Positions 1 through 7,146 of a stretch of DNA of 7,847 nt are shown one piece after another. Position 1 is the first letter of the stretch. The number at the start of each line of letters is the position of its first letter. A program made the translations under genes and the position numbers. Source of the stretch: Bacteroidota bacterium (GTDB taxonomy: Bacteria; Bacteroidota; Bacteroidia; Bacteroidales; Prolixibacteraceae); NCBI GenBank assembly GCA_030695265.1, contig JAUYTA010000438.1, positions 1-7,847 of the forward strand, read 5' to 3'. A model generated the notes under the pieces. The model searched no databases. It saw nothing but the letters and a program-made list of their open reading frames with translations, and had not been told where the DNA came from.

Positions 1-1172
1 ACGAAGCTGTTGGACATGCTGTGCGGGCTTTGTACATGTATGCAGGAATGACCGATATTGCCGCCATGTACAACGATCCTGCCTACACCAACGCGGTGGA
101 TAAACTCTGGGAAAACATGGTTTACAAAAAGATCTACCTCAGAGGGGGAATCGGTGCACGGCACGATGGTGAAGCGTTTGGCGATAATTACGAACTTCCG
201 AATCTCACCGCGTACAATGAAACCTGCGCCGCCATTGCCAATGTTTACTGGAACTACCGAATGTTTCTGCTTCATGGCGACTCGAAATACATTGATGTGC
301 TGGAACGCAGTTTATACAACGGTGTCATTTCAGGAGTCGGGCTCGATGGAAAAACATTCTTTTACCCCAATCCATTGGAATGTGACATGCATTATCATTT
401 CAACTACGGAGGTTCGCTCGACCGCCAGCCGTGGTTCGATTGTTCATGCTGTCCGACCAACCTGTGCAGGTTTTTGCCATCGGTTCCGGGATACATTTAT
501 GCGCAAAACAACAACGATTTGTATGTCAACCTTTTTGTACAAAGTTCATCAACAATCAATCTGAATAAAAAATTACCGGTTACAATTGCTCAGGAAACAC
601 AATATCCGTGGGATGGTCAGGTGAAAATTTCGGTTTCTCCTGAAAAGGCAGGCAAATTCGCGTTGCACCTCCGCATTCCGGGTTGGGCGCAAAACCAACC
701 TTTGCCGGGCGATTTGTATTCGTATATTGTTCCTGAAACGGATTCAGTAACGGTAAAAATCAACGGTGAGCGGTTTGTGTATAAATCTGAAAAAGGCTAT
801 GCCGTTATCGACCGTGAATGGAAGGCGGGAGATGTGGTAAACTACTCGCTCCCAATGGGCATTCACCGGGTTGAAACCAACAAAAATGTAGCTGAAAATG
901 CTGGCAAAGTCGCCATCGAGCGCGGCCCGATTGTGTATTGTATCGAAGGCGCCGACAATGGCACGCAACTTTCGAAACTGGCTTTGCCCGACAACGCTGC
1001 ATTATCATCAAATTTTTCGCCTGAAACGCCGAGTGGAGTGATTACGATTTCAGGAGAAATGCTGGTAACCGGAGGGAAAACTGCCCAAACGCAAAAAGTT
1101 ATGGCCATACCGTATTTTGTTTGGAACAACCGGGGTGCAAACGAAATGAAAGTTTGGATACCAAGAAACTGA
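1..1172 (+). CDS. GH127 (DUF1680) beta-L-arabinofuranosidase, 5' end outside window
   Basis: This is the C-terminal 389 residues of a glycoside hydrolase whose frame is open from base 3, so the true start lies upstream. Family enzymes such as HypBA1 of Bifidobacterium longum are about 650 residues long and release beta-L-arabinofuranose using a cysteine nucleophile held by zinc. The residues needed are visible: GEAF (Glu codon 171-173) matches the acid/base Glu, and NETC (Glu 219-221, Cys 225-227) matches two zinc ligands. The 16-residue gap between the two Glu residues equals HypBA1 Glu322 to Glu338. C-S-C-C at 441-452 supplies the nucleophile (447-449) and a further zinc ligand. The CCPTN..R context points to GH127 and not GH146, which usually has CCVGTGMEN. 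The end (MKVWIPRN) is typical of a complete C-terminus. The next gene starts 18 bases downstream, suggesting one operon. Likely substrates are plant glycoproteins or pectic side chains, which is inference. Confidence 0.93.
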   Translation, partial: EAVGHAVRALYMYAGMTDIAAMYNDPAYTNAVDKLWENMVYKKIYLRGGIGARHDGEAFGDNYELPNLTAYNETCAAIANVYWNYRMFLLHGDSKYIDVLERSLYNGVISGVGLDGKTFFYPNPLECDMHYHFNYGGSLDRQPWFDCSCCPTNLCRFLPSVPGYIYAQNNNDLYVNLFVQSSSTINLNKKLPVTIAQETQYPWDGQVKISVSPEKAGKFALHLRIPGWAQNQPLPGDLYSYIVPETDSVTVKINGERFVYKSEKGYAVIDREWKAGDVVNYSLPMGIHRVETNKNVAENAGKVAIERGPIVYCIEGADNGTQLSKLALPDNAALSSNFSPETPSGVITISGEMLVTGGKTAQTQKVMAIPYFVWNNRGANEMKVWIPRN

Positions 1173-1190
1173 AAACCCACTTAAAAAAAA

Positions 1191-4100
1191 ATGAGAAAAC
1201 GCCTGCGTCTCTCTGTATTTATAATTTTATTCATGGGATTTGGTTCAATTTGCCATTCAATCAATCCCACCAATCTGCGTTTTCAGTATCTGACAACGGC
1301 CGATGGTCTGCCTCAAAATACCATCGACTGCATCTTTATTGACAGCCAGCAGTTTATGTGGTTTGGCACATGGAACGGGCTTTGCCGCTACGATGGCTAT
1401 TCTTTCAAAACATTTCAGAAAAGTGACGTACAAAAAAGCCTGCCCAATAATTTTGTACATGCCATTTGCGAAGACAAATCGAAAAACCTTTGGATTGGAA
1501 CAGCTGGTGGAATAATAATTTACAATCTGAATACCGAACAATTTTACTTGCCCGACAGCTTGCAGTTGAAATTGGGGAAGATAAATGTTACAAGCCTGAG
1601 CAGCGACAAAGAGGGAGGAATCTGGATTGCTGCAGAAAAGGGCAAGCTATTTCATGTTACGCTGAAACCGGGACAATCACAGGATTTTAAATGTCGGGAA
1701 ATAAACACGCGATTGCTCCAAAATGCGGATATTAACACGGTTTACGTTTTAAAAGATGGAAGGGTTGTCATTGGAACCGGAGCTGGACCGTTCGAAATAA
1801 TAACATCTGAAATACGAAAACTTGAACTTTCGGGAAGTGCTTCTTCCTTATTTGTTTCGGCAAACCTGCTTTGTATTTATGAGTCAGGCAACGGCGATTT
1901 GGGTTTTGGTTCTGATATCGGCCTTTTCTGGTATCGGCAATCGGTCAGACAATTAACTTTATACACCTACCAGCCCAATGGCAGCAACAGTTTGGGACAT
2001 GCCTCTGTAAATGCAATCGCCGAAGAATCGACTGGCACAATATTAATCGGAACCCTGGGCGGATTGAATTTTTTTAATCCTGAAACCGGGAAAATATCGG
2101 GAATTAACGGGCGTTTGGACGAAAACGGTACCCTGAACAATGAATTTGTCAACTCTCTGCTGACCGACCCTGACGGAAACATCTGGATTGGAACCGAAAA
2201 AGGTGGCGTAAACAAGTACAGCACCTATCAGAAACCGTTTTATTCGATGCGCAATCATCCCGATGAGCCGGCCAGTCTGAGCAACAATACCATCAATTCG
2301 ATTTTAAACGATGGAGATATTTTGTGGGTTGGAACGGCTGGCGGCGGCTTAAACCGTGTAGAAAAACGAACAGGCAAAATCGATCATTTTATACAGTCGG
2401 ATCAAAAACCGGATGGCATTCAAAGCAATTTTATTTCTTCGCTTTGTCTCGGTTTAGACAAAAAGCTATGGGTGAGTACCTGGGGCAGTGGAATGAGCCG
2501 CCTGATTTCCGAAAAAAATAAAACATTCAGGAATTATCAGAATGATGCCGGCAACCCGCAAAGCCTGGTTAGCAATTTTGTCTCCGGAATTGTTCCCGAC
2601 GAGCGTGGATTTTTTGTGGTCGGCACATTGGGTGGCCTCGATTTGTTTGATCCGAAAAGCGAAACGTTTTTTCATTTTCAGGAGAAATTCGATGACAATG
2701 TGGAAGTTCCGGCAGTTGGCTGCATCCTGAAAGACCGAAACAATTTTTACTGGATTGGAACGCGTACCGGACTTTTTCAGATTCCGGCAAAACTGGTTGC
2801 ACCGACTCCGAAGAAACTTACGCCCGAAGATTACCGGTTTTTCACCAATGTGCCCGACGATTCGCTGTCACTTTCAGGAAATTATGTGGTTTCGCTACTC
2901 GAAGACCACCTCGGAAATGTTTGGGTTGGCACCTACGGAAACGGCATTTGCAAAGTGGTAAATACTCCCGACGGGAAGAATAAGTTTGTTTCGTACACAC
3001 AAAACGATGGATTGTGCAACAACGTGGTTTATGCATTGGAAGAAGACCGCAGCGGAAACATCTGGATCAGTACCGACAATGGACTGTCGAAATTTAACCC
3101 GGAAACCGAAACTTTCCAGAATTTTTACACCAAAGATGGCCTGCTAAACGACCAGTTTTACTGGACTTCATCGGATGCTGACGATGAAGGAAACTTGTAT
3201 TTCGGAGGTGTAAACGGGCTCAATTATTTTAATCCGGAGAAAATAGATTTTTACCCCCGATTGCCAAAAGTGGTTTTTACCGACTTTCAGGTTTTCAACC
3301 AGTCGGTGAAAATTGGGGAGAAATTGCATGGGAACATCGTCCTGAATAAATCGGTTGCCGAAACCCAAAACATTGAGCTAAGCTACAAAGACAACATTTT
3401 TTCGATTGAGTTTTCGGCGCTCGATTATTTTTTGCCCGACAAGGTAATTTACGCTTACAAAATGGAAGGCGTTGACCAGAATTGGGTCACGGTTACCTCA
3501 GCCCGCCGTTTTGCAACTTACACCAACCTTCAGGGAGGCGAATACCGGTTTTTGGTAAAAGCCGCCAACAGCGACGGTTTGTGGTCGGCCGAACCAACAG
3601 TTTTGAACATTGTCATCCATCCGCCATTCTGGCAAACAAACTGGTTTCGCTTCCTGGCCATACTGCTGCTGGCACTTTCGGTGATGGGATATATCCGCTA
3701 CCGGACACGATATTTGCACGAGCAGAAACGGAAACTCGAAATTCAGGTACGCGAACGAACGGTGCAAATTGAAGAACAAAAAGAAAAACTTCAGGAACAA
3801 GCCGAAATTTTATTGCAGTCGAACAGTATTCTGGCCGAACGCCGGAAACTGATTGAAGGACAAAAGCTTGAACTCGAAAAACAAAATCAGTTGATTGTTG
3901 AACAGCGCGACGAAGTGATCGAACTGAACAAAAAAGTGAGCCTGATAAACCAGCTGCGGTTGCGTTTTTTCACCAATATCTCGCACGAGTTCCGCACACC
4001 GCTCACTTTGATCATCGATCCGCTTGAGATGCTCATGAACAAACTGAAAAATGACAAACAGACCATCCAAACCCTGAAATTGATTGACCGAAATGCACAG

Positions 4101-5579
4101 CGTTTGCTTCATCTGATCAATCAGCTAATGTATTTCAGAAAAATTGAAACCGGGAAAATGGAACTTCGGGTCGTTCAGGGCGAATTGGTTGGTTTCCTGA
4201 AGGATGTGTTCGACTCGTTCCTGGATTTGTCGGCACACAATAGAATTCAGTACACATTTTTACCGCCTGAAAACACACCACCCACATGGTTCGATCCTGA
4301 TAAAATTGAGAATATATTTTACAACCTGCTTTCGAACGCCTTTAAGTTTACGCCTGAAGAAGGCAGTATTTCGATGAAGATCGTTTTCTGTGAACCAGAT
4401 GAAACGCAAGCCGAACTTTCATTTCAGTATATAAAAGTGGAAGTTGCCGATTCAGGAAAAGGAATTTCTGCGGAACATTTGCCCCTGGTTTTCGACCGCT
4501 TTTATCAGGCCGACAGTACTCCCGATAACCGTCAAAAAGGCTCTGGTATTGGATTGGCGCTCACGCAGGAAATGGTACAGGCGCTGCACGGCGTAATTTC
4601 GGTGGAAAGCAAACCGGGCAATGGCAGCACTTTTACGGTGCTGCTACCCTACCGCGCCGAAGATTTTGCTGAAAGTGAACTCGATCTTTCAGGAATTGCC
4701 CAACCGGTAAACCTGCAATCGAAAGTGGACGTGATTGCCCGGGAATTGCACCTCGACGCGGAGGAAACCGATGAAACGGAGGTGAAAGCCGATAAGTCGA
4801 AACCGCTCATCCTGATTGTGGAGGACAATTATGACCTGCGCACGTTCATGATTCAATCGATGAAAAACGATTTTCGCTTGCTGGGCGCAGAGAATGGAAA
4901 GGAAGGATTGGAAATGGCAAAAAAATATACGCCCGACCTGATTATCAGCGATGTGATGATGCCTGTGATGGATGGCCTTGAATTGTGCACACGCCTGAAA
5001 AAGGAAATTCACACCAGTCACATTCCGGTTATTTTGCTGACTGCCAAAGCCATGATCGACCATTGGATTGAAGGATTGGAAACCGGCGCCGACGATTATA
5101 TTCCGAAACCATTTAACCTGAAGATCCTTCACCTGAAAATTGTAAACCTGATAGAGTCGCGCCGGAAATTGCGACAGCTTTTCAGCAGAGACGGAATTCC
5201 AGTTCCGGAGCAATCAACCACCAACCCGATTGACGAACAGTTTATGGAAAAAGTATATCATCTTGTCGAAAAAAATATTCAGGAAGAAAACTTCAGCGTC
5301 GATTTGTTTGCACGCGAAATGGCTGTCAGTAAAAGTTTGCTATTCAAAAAGCTAAAAGCGCTTACGGGTCATTCAATTACCGATTTTATCAATCTGTACA
5401 AGTTGAAAAAAGCGGCTTCGCTGATTGCCGGCAGTCAGGATGCCAATATTGCGGATATCGCTTTTCAGACCGGGTTCAACGATCCGAAATACTTCAGCCG
5501 TATTTTCAGAAAAGTTTACGGCGTTTCTCCCAGCGACTACTCAAAGAATCTGCACAGTAAAAAAACCACCCCTGCGTAA
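1191..5579 (+). CDS. Hybrid two-component system (HTCS) sensor/regulator of a polysaccharide utilisation locus
   Basis: This 1462-residue protein combines sensor kinase, response regulator and transcription factor. A signal peptide covers about residues 1-23. Fourteen Reg_prop repeats follow (about 27-682), shown by recurring WIGT..GG and NPET patterns, which fits two seven-bladed periplasmic propellers. A Y_Y_Y domain lies at about 735-803 and a membrane helix at about 818-837. A Gln/Glu-rich coiled coil covers about 838-925. HisKA has the phosphoacceptor His932 in SHEFRTP. The ATPase domain shows Asn1049 (N box), DSGKG from 1087 and GSGIG from 1117. The receiver has acidic Glu1211/Asp1212, phosphoacceptor Asp1254, Thr1284 and Lys1306. 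The AraC-type domain covers about 1367-1455 with two helix-turn-helix units. All key residues are present, so it should be active. HTCS proteins bind glycan oligosaccharides in the periplasm and activate neighbouring enzyme and SusC/D genes. The ATG at 1191 is chosen because it starts the signal peptide after an A-rich leader. Confidence 0.97.
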   Translation: MRKRLRLSVFIILFMGFGSICHSINPTNLRFQYLTTADGLPQNTIDCIFIDSQQFMWFGTWNGLCRYDGYSFKTFQKSDVQKSLPNNFVHAICEDKSKNLWIGTAGGIIIYNLNTEQFYLPDSLQLKLGKINVTSLSSDKEGGIWIAAEKGKLFHVTLKPGQSQDFKCREINTRLLQNADINTVYVLKDGRVVIGTGAGPFEIITSEIRKLELSGSASSLFVSANLLCIYESGNGDLGFGSDIGLFWYRQSVRQLTLYTYQPNGSNSLGHASVNAIAEESTGTILIGTLGGLNFFNPETGKISGINGRLDENGTLNNEFVNSLLTDPDGNIWIGTEKGGVNKYSTYQKPFYSMRNHPDEPASLSNNTINSILNDGDILWVGTAGGGLNRVEKRTGKIDHFIQSDQKPDGIQSNFISSLCLGLDKKLWVSTWGSGMSRLISEKNKTFRNYQNDAGNPQSLVSNFVSGIVPDERGFFVVGTLGGLDLFDPKSETFFHFQEKFDDNVEVPAVGCILKDRNNFYWIGTRTGLFQIPAKLVAPTPKKLTPEDYRFFTNVPDDSLSLSGNYVVSLLEDHLGNVWVGTYGNGICKVVNTPDGKNKFVSYTQNDGLCNNVVYALEEDRSGNIWISTDNGLSKFNPETETFQNFYTKDGLLNDQFYWTSSDADDEGNLYFGGVNGLNYFNPEKIDFYPRLPKVVFTDFQVFNQSVKIGEKLHGNIVLNKSVAETQNIELSYKDNIFSIEFSALDYFLPDKVIYAYKMEGVDQNWVTVTSARRFATYTNLQGGEYRFLVKAANSDGLWSAEPTVLNIVIHPPFWQTNWFRFLAILLLALSVMGYIRYRTRYLHEQKRKLEIQVRERTVQIEEQKEKLQEQAEILLQSNSILAERRKLIEGQKLELEKQNQLIVEQRDEVIELNKKVSLINQLRLRFFTNISHEFRTPLTLIIDPLEMLMNKLKNDKQTIQTLKLIDRNAQRLLHLINQLMYFRKIETGKMELRVVQGELVGFLKDVFDSFLDLSAHNRIQYTFLPPENTPPTWFDPDKIENIFYNLLSNAFKFTPEEGSISMKIVFCEPDETQAELSFQYIKVEVADSGKGISAEHLPLVFDRFYQADSTPDNRQKGSGIGLALTQEMVQALHGVISVESKPGNGSTFTVLLPYRAEDFAESELDLSGIAQPVNLQSKVDVIARELHLDAEETDETEVKADKSKPLILIVEDNYDLRTFMIQSMKNDFRLLGAENGKEGLEMAKKYTPDLIISDVMMPVMDGLELCTRLKKEIHTSHIPVILLTAKAMIDHWIEGLETGADDYIPKPFNLKILHLKIVNLIESRRKLRQLFSRDGIPVPEQSTTNPIDEQFMEKVYHLVEKNIQEENFSVDLFAREMAVSKSLLFKKLKALTGHSITDFINLYKLKKAASLIAGSQDANIADIAFQTGFNDPKYFSRIFRKVYGVSPSDYSKNLHSKKTTPA

Positions 5580-5588
5580 GTAATTTTA

Positions 5589-5604
5589 AAACCCGGCAGG
5601 GTTT
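5589..5604 (+). terminator. Hairpin 10 bases after the HTCS stop, possible terminator
   Basis: AAACCC-GGCA-GGGTTT forms a perfect 6-bp stem with a 4-base loop just downstream of the HTCS stop codon. It lacks a clear T run after the stem, so a standard intrinsic terminator is not proven. Its position between the regulator gene and a repeat-rich gap makes a 3'-end or transcript-stabilising role plausible. It could equally be another member of the local hairpin repeats. Confidence 0.35.
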
Positions 5605-5616
5605 ACTATTGATGAC

Positions 5617-5635
5617 CCCCCAATAAAATTGGGGG
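5617..5635. repeat. Palindrome CCCCCAAT-AAA-ATTGGGGG
   Basis: A perfect 8-bp stem with a 3-base loop follows the first hairpin after 12 bases. It may act with 5589-5604 as a bidirectional transcription end, or be a dispersed extragenic palindrome. It contains no coding sequence, and the base sequence alone does not decide between these. Confidence 0.55.
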
Positions 5636-5731
5636 CAAAGGAACAAACCGCGAACCACAAGCCCTGCCCGCCTGCCGCGACTACCGTTTACCCACATCTT
5701 TTTCCAAATAATTACCTCCAAAATCCATGCA

Positions 5732-5749
5732 CCCGGATTAAAATCCGGG
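5732..5749. repeat. Extragenic hairpin CCCGGAT-TAAA-ATCCGGG
   Basis: A perfect 7-bp GC-rich stem with a 4-base loop, followed by GGCTACAT. It lies outside any credible gene and resembles the other short hairpins spread over the next 1.8 kb. It is probably a REP-type extragenic repeat, but whether it is repeated elsewhere in the genome cannot be seen here. Confidence 0.55.
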
Positions 5750-5757
5750 GCTACATA

Positions 5758-5807
5758 ATGAATCATCCCGTCGGGATTAACATGTAAAAGCCGTAGGCTT
5801 GATTCAT
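5758..5807. repeat. Three-way-junction palindrome: two hairpins inside an outer stem
   Basis: An outer inverted pair, ATGAATCA (5758-5765) and TGATTCAT (5800-5807), encloses two hairpins: ATCCC-GTC-GGGAT (5765-5777) and AAGCC-GTA-GGCTT (5788-5800). The 10-base linker between the hairpins contains ACATG. The hairpins fit into the outer stem almost without spare bases, each sharing one end base with it, so RNA or single-stranded DNA could fold as a three-way junction. The layout resembles a paired REP unit (BIME). No protein is encoded. Confidence 0.6.
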
Positions 5808-5816
5808 TTTGTAAGG

Positions 5817-5832
5817 ATGGAATTTATTCCGT
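5817..5832. repeat. Small AT-rich palindrome around GGAATTTATTCC
   Basis: ATGGAA-TTTA-TTCCGT can form a 6-bp stem that includes one G-T pair. It is weak on its own and is listed only because it lies in a run of similar hairpins between 5730 and 5880. Confidence 0.35.
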
Positions 5833-5862
5833 CTAAACCAATAATCACCGTCAACTCTTTGA

Positions 5863-5875
5863 GAGCCGTTGGCTC
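5863..5875. repeat. Hairpin GAGCC-GTT-GGCTC followed by ACAT
   Basis: A perfect 5-bp stem with a 3-base loop is followed by GGGACATTTG. The plan of a short GC stem, a three-base loop and a nearby downstream ACAT recurs in this window, at 5765-5777 and in the three GATGCC copies, suggesting related or convergent extragenic repeats. Confidence 0.45.
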
Positions 5876-5978
5876 GGGACATTTGAATTTGCGTGTACAC
5901 GACAGCTGCCTCGGACAGGGGTTGAATCAGGAAATAGTTTTCAGATTAAAAATGAAATAACCCAGGGTTCAAATGAAA

Positions 5979-6194
5979 CCTATTAGGTGGGGTGTGAAAA
6001 ATCAGGAGCAAAGCATTTTTTAGTTCTTTCTGTTTTTGACGCTGTCAGGTCTTGCAGACGCTGACAGGTCGCGCTCTACTGGAAAACCTGCCAGCGTCCG
6101 AAGGTTTCCGACCTGTCGGAACAAGCTCTGACAGCGTTTTTAGAACGAAAGAAAATTTTATAAATTCTAAATTCTTTACACCCCACCTATTAGG
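5979..6194. mobile_element. Candidate MITE-like element of about 216 bp with inverted ends
   Basis: The first 17 bases (5979-5995, CCTATTAGGTGGGGTGT) match the reverse complement of the last 17 (6178-6194) at 16 of 17 positions. The match extends inward to about 21 of 24. The outer CCTATTAGG also occurs in the same orientation at both ends (5979-5987 and 6186-6194), so it may be a 9-bp target duplication around a shorter TGGGGTGT/ACACCCCA inverted repeat. The 9-mer is itself nearly palindromic, so the two readings cannot be separated. The interior has no gene but holds nested inverted repeats (6038-6137). A non-autonomous element is an inference. Confidence 0.5.
6038..6137. repeat. Nested direct and inverted repeats of the ACGCTGtCAGGT type
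   Basis: GACGCTGTCAGGTC (6038-6051) recurs 19 bases later as GACGCTGACAGGTC (6057-6070). The opposite orientation appears as ACCTGCCAGCGTC (6086-6098), one mismatch from a perfect complement of the second copy. CTGACAGCGT at 6128-6137 is the exact complement of ACGCTGTCAG at 6039-6048. A partial ACCTGTC lies at 6111-6117. Together these allow a large branched hairpin of about 100 bases. It sits inside the 5979-6194 element and is probably its structured core. Confidence 0.6.
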
Positions 6195-6328
6195 GTCGGG
6201 AACCTCAGTGTTGAGGTGGAAATGCGGCAAAATCGGCGACTTACTGGTTGACTTCAAGTCACCCCCCGCAGGTAATCGGAATAAATCACATGAGTGCGAT
6301 GCGGTATATCGAAGAAGCCGGAATTTTA

Positions 6329-6368
6329 GATGCCGGAGGCATCACATGTTTATAGCAAATGTTGAACG
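6329..6368. repeat. REP-like repeat, copy A
   Basis: GATGCC-GGA-GGCATC (6329-6343) is a perfect 6-bp hairpin followed by ACATGTTTATAG (6344-6355). The similarity to copies B (6772) and C (7372) continues to TTGAAC at 6363-6368. The three hairpin stems are identical while the loops differ (GGA, AGG, AGA). Copy A abuts the broken RAYT reading frame and seems to replace its 5' end. Confidence 0.75.
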
Positions 6369-6369
6369 A

Positions 6370-6768
6370 TTAAATTCCAATTGGGAAGAAGAGCTTTATA
6401 AATACATAACAGGGATCGTTCAAAACAAAGGACAAAAAATGCTTGCTATCAATGGTGCATCTAATCACATTCATTTCTTTATCGGAATGAAACCAATCTG
6501 CTGTTTATCTGATTTGGTGCGCGAAGTAAAGAAATCATCGAATACTTTCATCAAGGAAAAGAGATTTACGAAATTCAACTTTCAATGGCAGGAAGGGTTT
6601 GGGGCATTTTCATATAGTCATTCGCAATTATCCGATGTCATTCAATACATTGAAAAGTAAAAAGAACATCATAAGAAAAAGACATTTAAAGAAGAATATC
6701 TAGCTTTTTTAAAAGCATTTGAAATTGAATTTAAGGACGAATATTTATTTGAATGGATTGATGATTGA
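6370..6768 (+). pseudogene. REP-associated tyrosine transposase (RAYT, Y1/IS200-like), truncated and interrupted
   Basis: From WEEELYKYITGIVQ onward the translation reads like a Bacteroidota RAYT/IS200-type single-strand transposase, and the frame ends at a TGA at 6766-6768. The HUH metal motif is present as His-Ile-His (6466-6474). WQEGFGAFSYS precedes the likely catalytic Tyr (6646-6648). The frame is broken by TAA at 6658-6660, four codons after Tyr, where the family usually has the metal-binding Gln of YxxxQ. One C-to-T change of CAA explains it. After the stop the family tail continues in frame (EHHKKKTFKEEY). The usual first 20 or so residues, with the first beta strand, are missing and repeat copy A occupies that place. 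The 202-residue open frame from 6052 is therefore repeat translation fused to a RAYT fragment. RAYTs are domesticated relatives of IS200 transposases linked to REP sequences. Activity is unlikely. Confidence 0.85.
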
Positions 6769-6771
6769 ATT

Positions 6772-6840
6772 GATGCCAGGGGCATCACATATTTATAGAT
6801 AATATTGAACAAAGAGAGATTCGACCGCTGCGGGGTCGAA
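6772..6840. repeat. REP-like repeat, copy B, with second hairpin
   Basis: GATGCC-AGG-GGCATC (6772-6786) is followed by ACATATTTATAG (6787-6798), a short AT-rich spacer, and a second hairpin TTCGACC-7 bases-GGTCGAA (6820-6840). It begins 3 bases after the final stop of the RAYT pseudogene. Together with copy A it brackets the transposase, the arrangement known for RAYT/REP pairs. Confidence 0.75.
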
Positions 6841-6875
6841 CATTCCTGCCATTTGGACATTTTCCATAAACATGC

Positions 6876-6890
6876 AAACCCTCCGGGTTT
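6876..6890. repeat. Hairpin AAACCC-TCC-GGGTTT
   Basis: A perfect 6-bp stem with a 3-base loop, preceded by ACATGC and 38 bases upstream of the small gene at 6929. It may be another extragenic repeat. A weak transcription end after the RAYT remnant is possible but there is no T run. Confidence 0.45.
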
Positions 6891-6928
6891 AAGAAAACAT
6901 TCTTCGATCAACCACCGTATTAAAAATC

Positions 6929-7144
6929 ATGGATACAATAACCTTAAAATTGCCCGATAATTTCAGTAATATTTTGGTCAATCTTCCAGAAAGCGGAATG
7001 GGCTATCAAATTGTAAATGTTATACTGCGAAGCGGAAAGATTTTATATAAGCATAAAGTGCTCAATTCAGAAATATTAATGCTGGAGGAAAACGAACTTA
7101 TTCAGGCCAGAGATATTGCGAATATTGAATTAGAAAGCAAATAA
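6929..7144 (+). CDS. Small hypothetical protein, 71 residues
   Basis: The frame encodes a compact protein with no signal peptide or membrane helix. The central part (LPESGMGYQIVNVILRSGK, then KHKVLNSEILMLEENE) alternates hydrophobic and charged residues as a small beta-rich domain would. I cannot name a family, although the sequence has the feel of short conserved Bacteroidota proteins. It is AT-rich compared with the PUL genes, as is the RAYT fragment, which fits an acquired segment. Its stop codon is followed almost at once, in another frame, by the tail of a type I restriction specificity subunit. A link to restriction-modification is possible but unproven. No clear promoter or ribosome binding site is visible. 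It could also be a non-expressed remnant. Confidence 0.55.
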   Translation: MDTITLKLPDNFSNILVNLPESGMGYQIVNVILRSGKILYKHKVLNSEILMLEENELIQARDIANIELESK

Positions 7145-7146
7145 GA

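Larger units (their letters stand above)
5580..6328. other. Gene-free stretch rich in hairpins and repeats
   Basis: No reading frame here resembles a known protein. The stretch from the end of the HTCS gene to the first GATGCC repeat consists of separate palindromes, listed individually below, and a roughly 216-bp element with inverted ends. The segments 5640-5730 and 6195-6328 contain no strong repeat that I can see, apart from a weak hairpin CCTCA-GTGT-TGAGG near 6202-6215. Open frames that cross this region, on either strand, are translations of repeats. Confidence 0.8.

Noticed and set aside
58..564. Plus-strand open frame of 168 codons
   Set aside because: It is a shifted frame of the GH127 gene, whose catalytic motifs are all in the other frame.
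1173..1190. Separate promoter for the HTCS gene between the two genes
   Set aside because: The gap is only 18 bases and A-rich, with no TAnnTTTG. A promoter inside the GH127 gene cannot be excluded, but I saw none convincing.
1191..1260. Lipoprotein signal at Cys21 of the HTCS
   Set aside because: The residues before the Cys (GSI) do not form a lipobox, and HTCS proteins are anchored by their internal membrane helix.
4689..5213. Minus-strand open frame of 174 codons
   Set aside because: It lies antisense inside the receiver domain of the HTCS gene, has a low-complexity His/Gln/Phe-rich make-up typical of a shadow frame, and resembles no protein.
5506..5766. Minus-strand open frame of 86 codons after the HTCS gene
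   Set aside because: It overlaps the HTCS C-terminus and translates three palindromes. There is no family resemblance.
6215..6355. Frame 2 stretch ending MSAMRYIEEAGIL and then the copy A stop
   Set aside because: It reads smoothly like a gene tail, but I cannot match it to a family and it is too short to support as a gene remnant.
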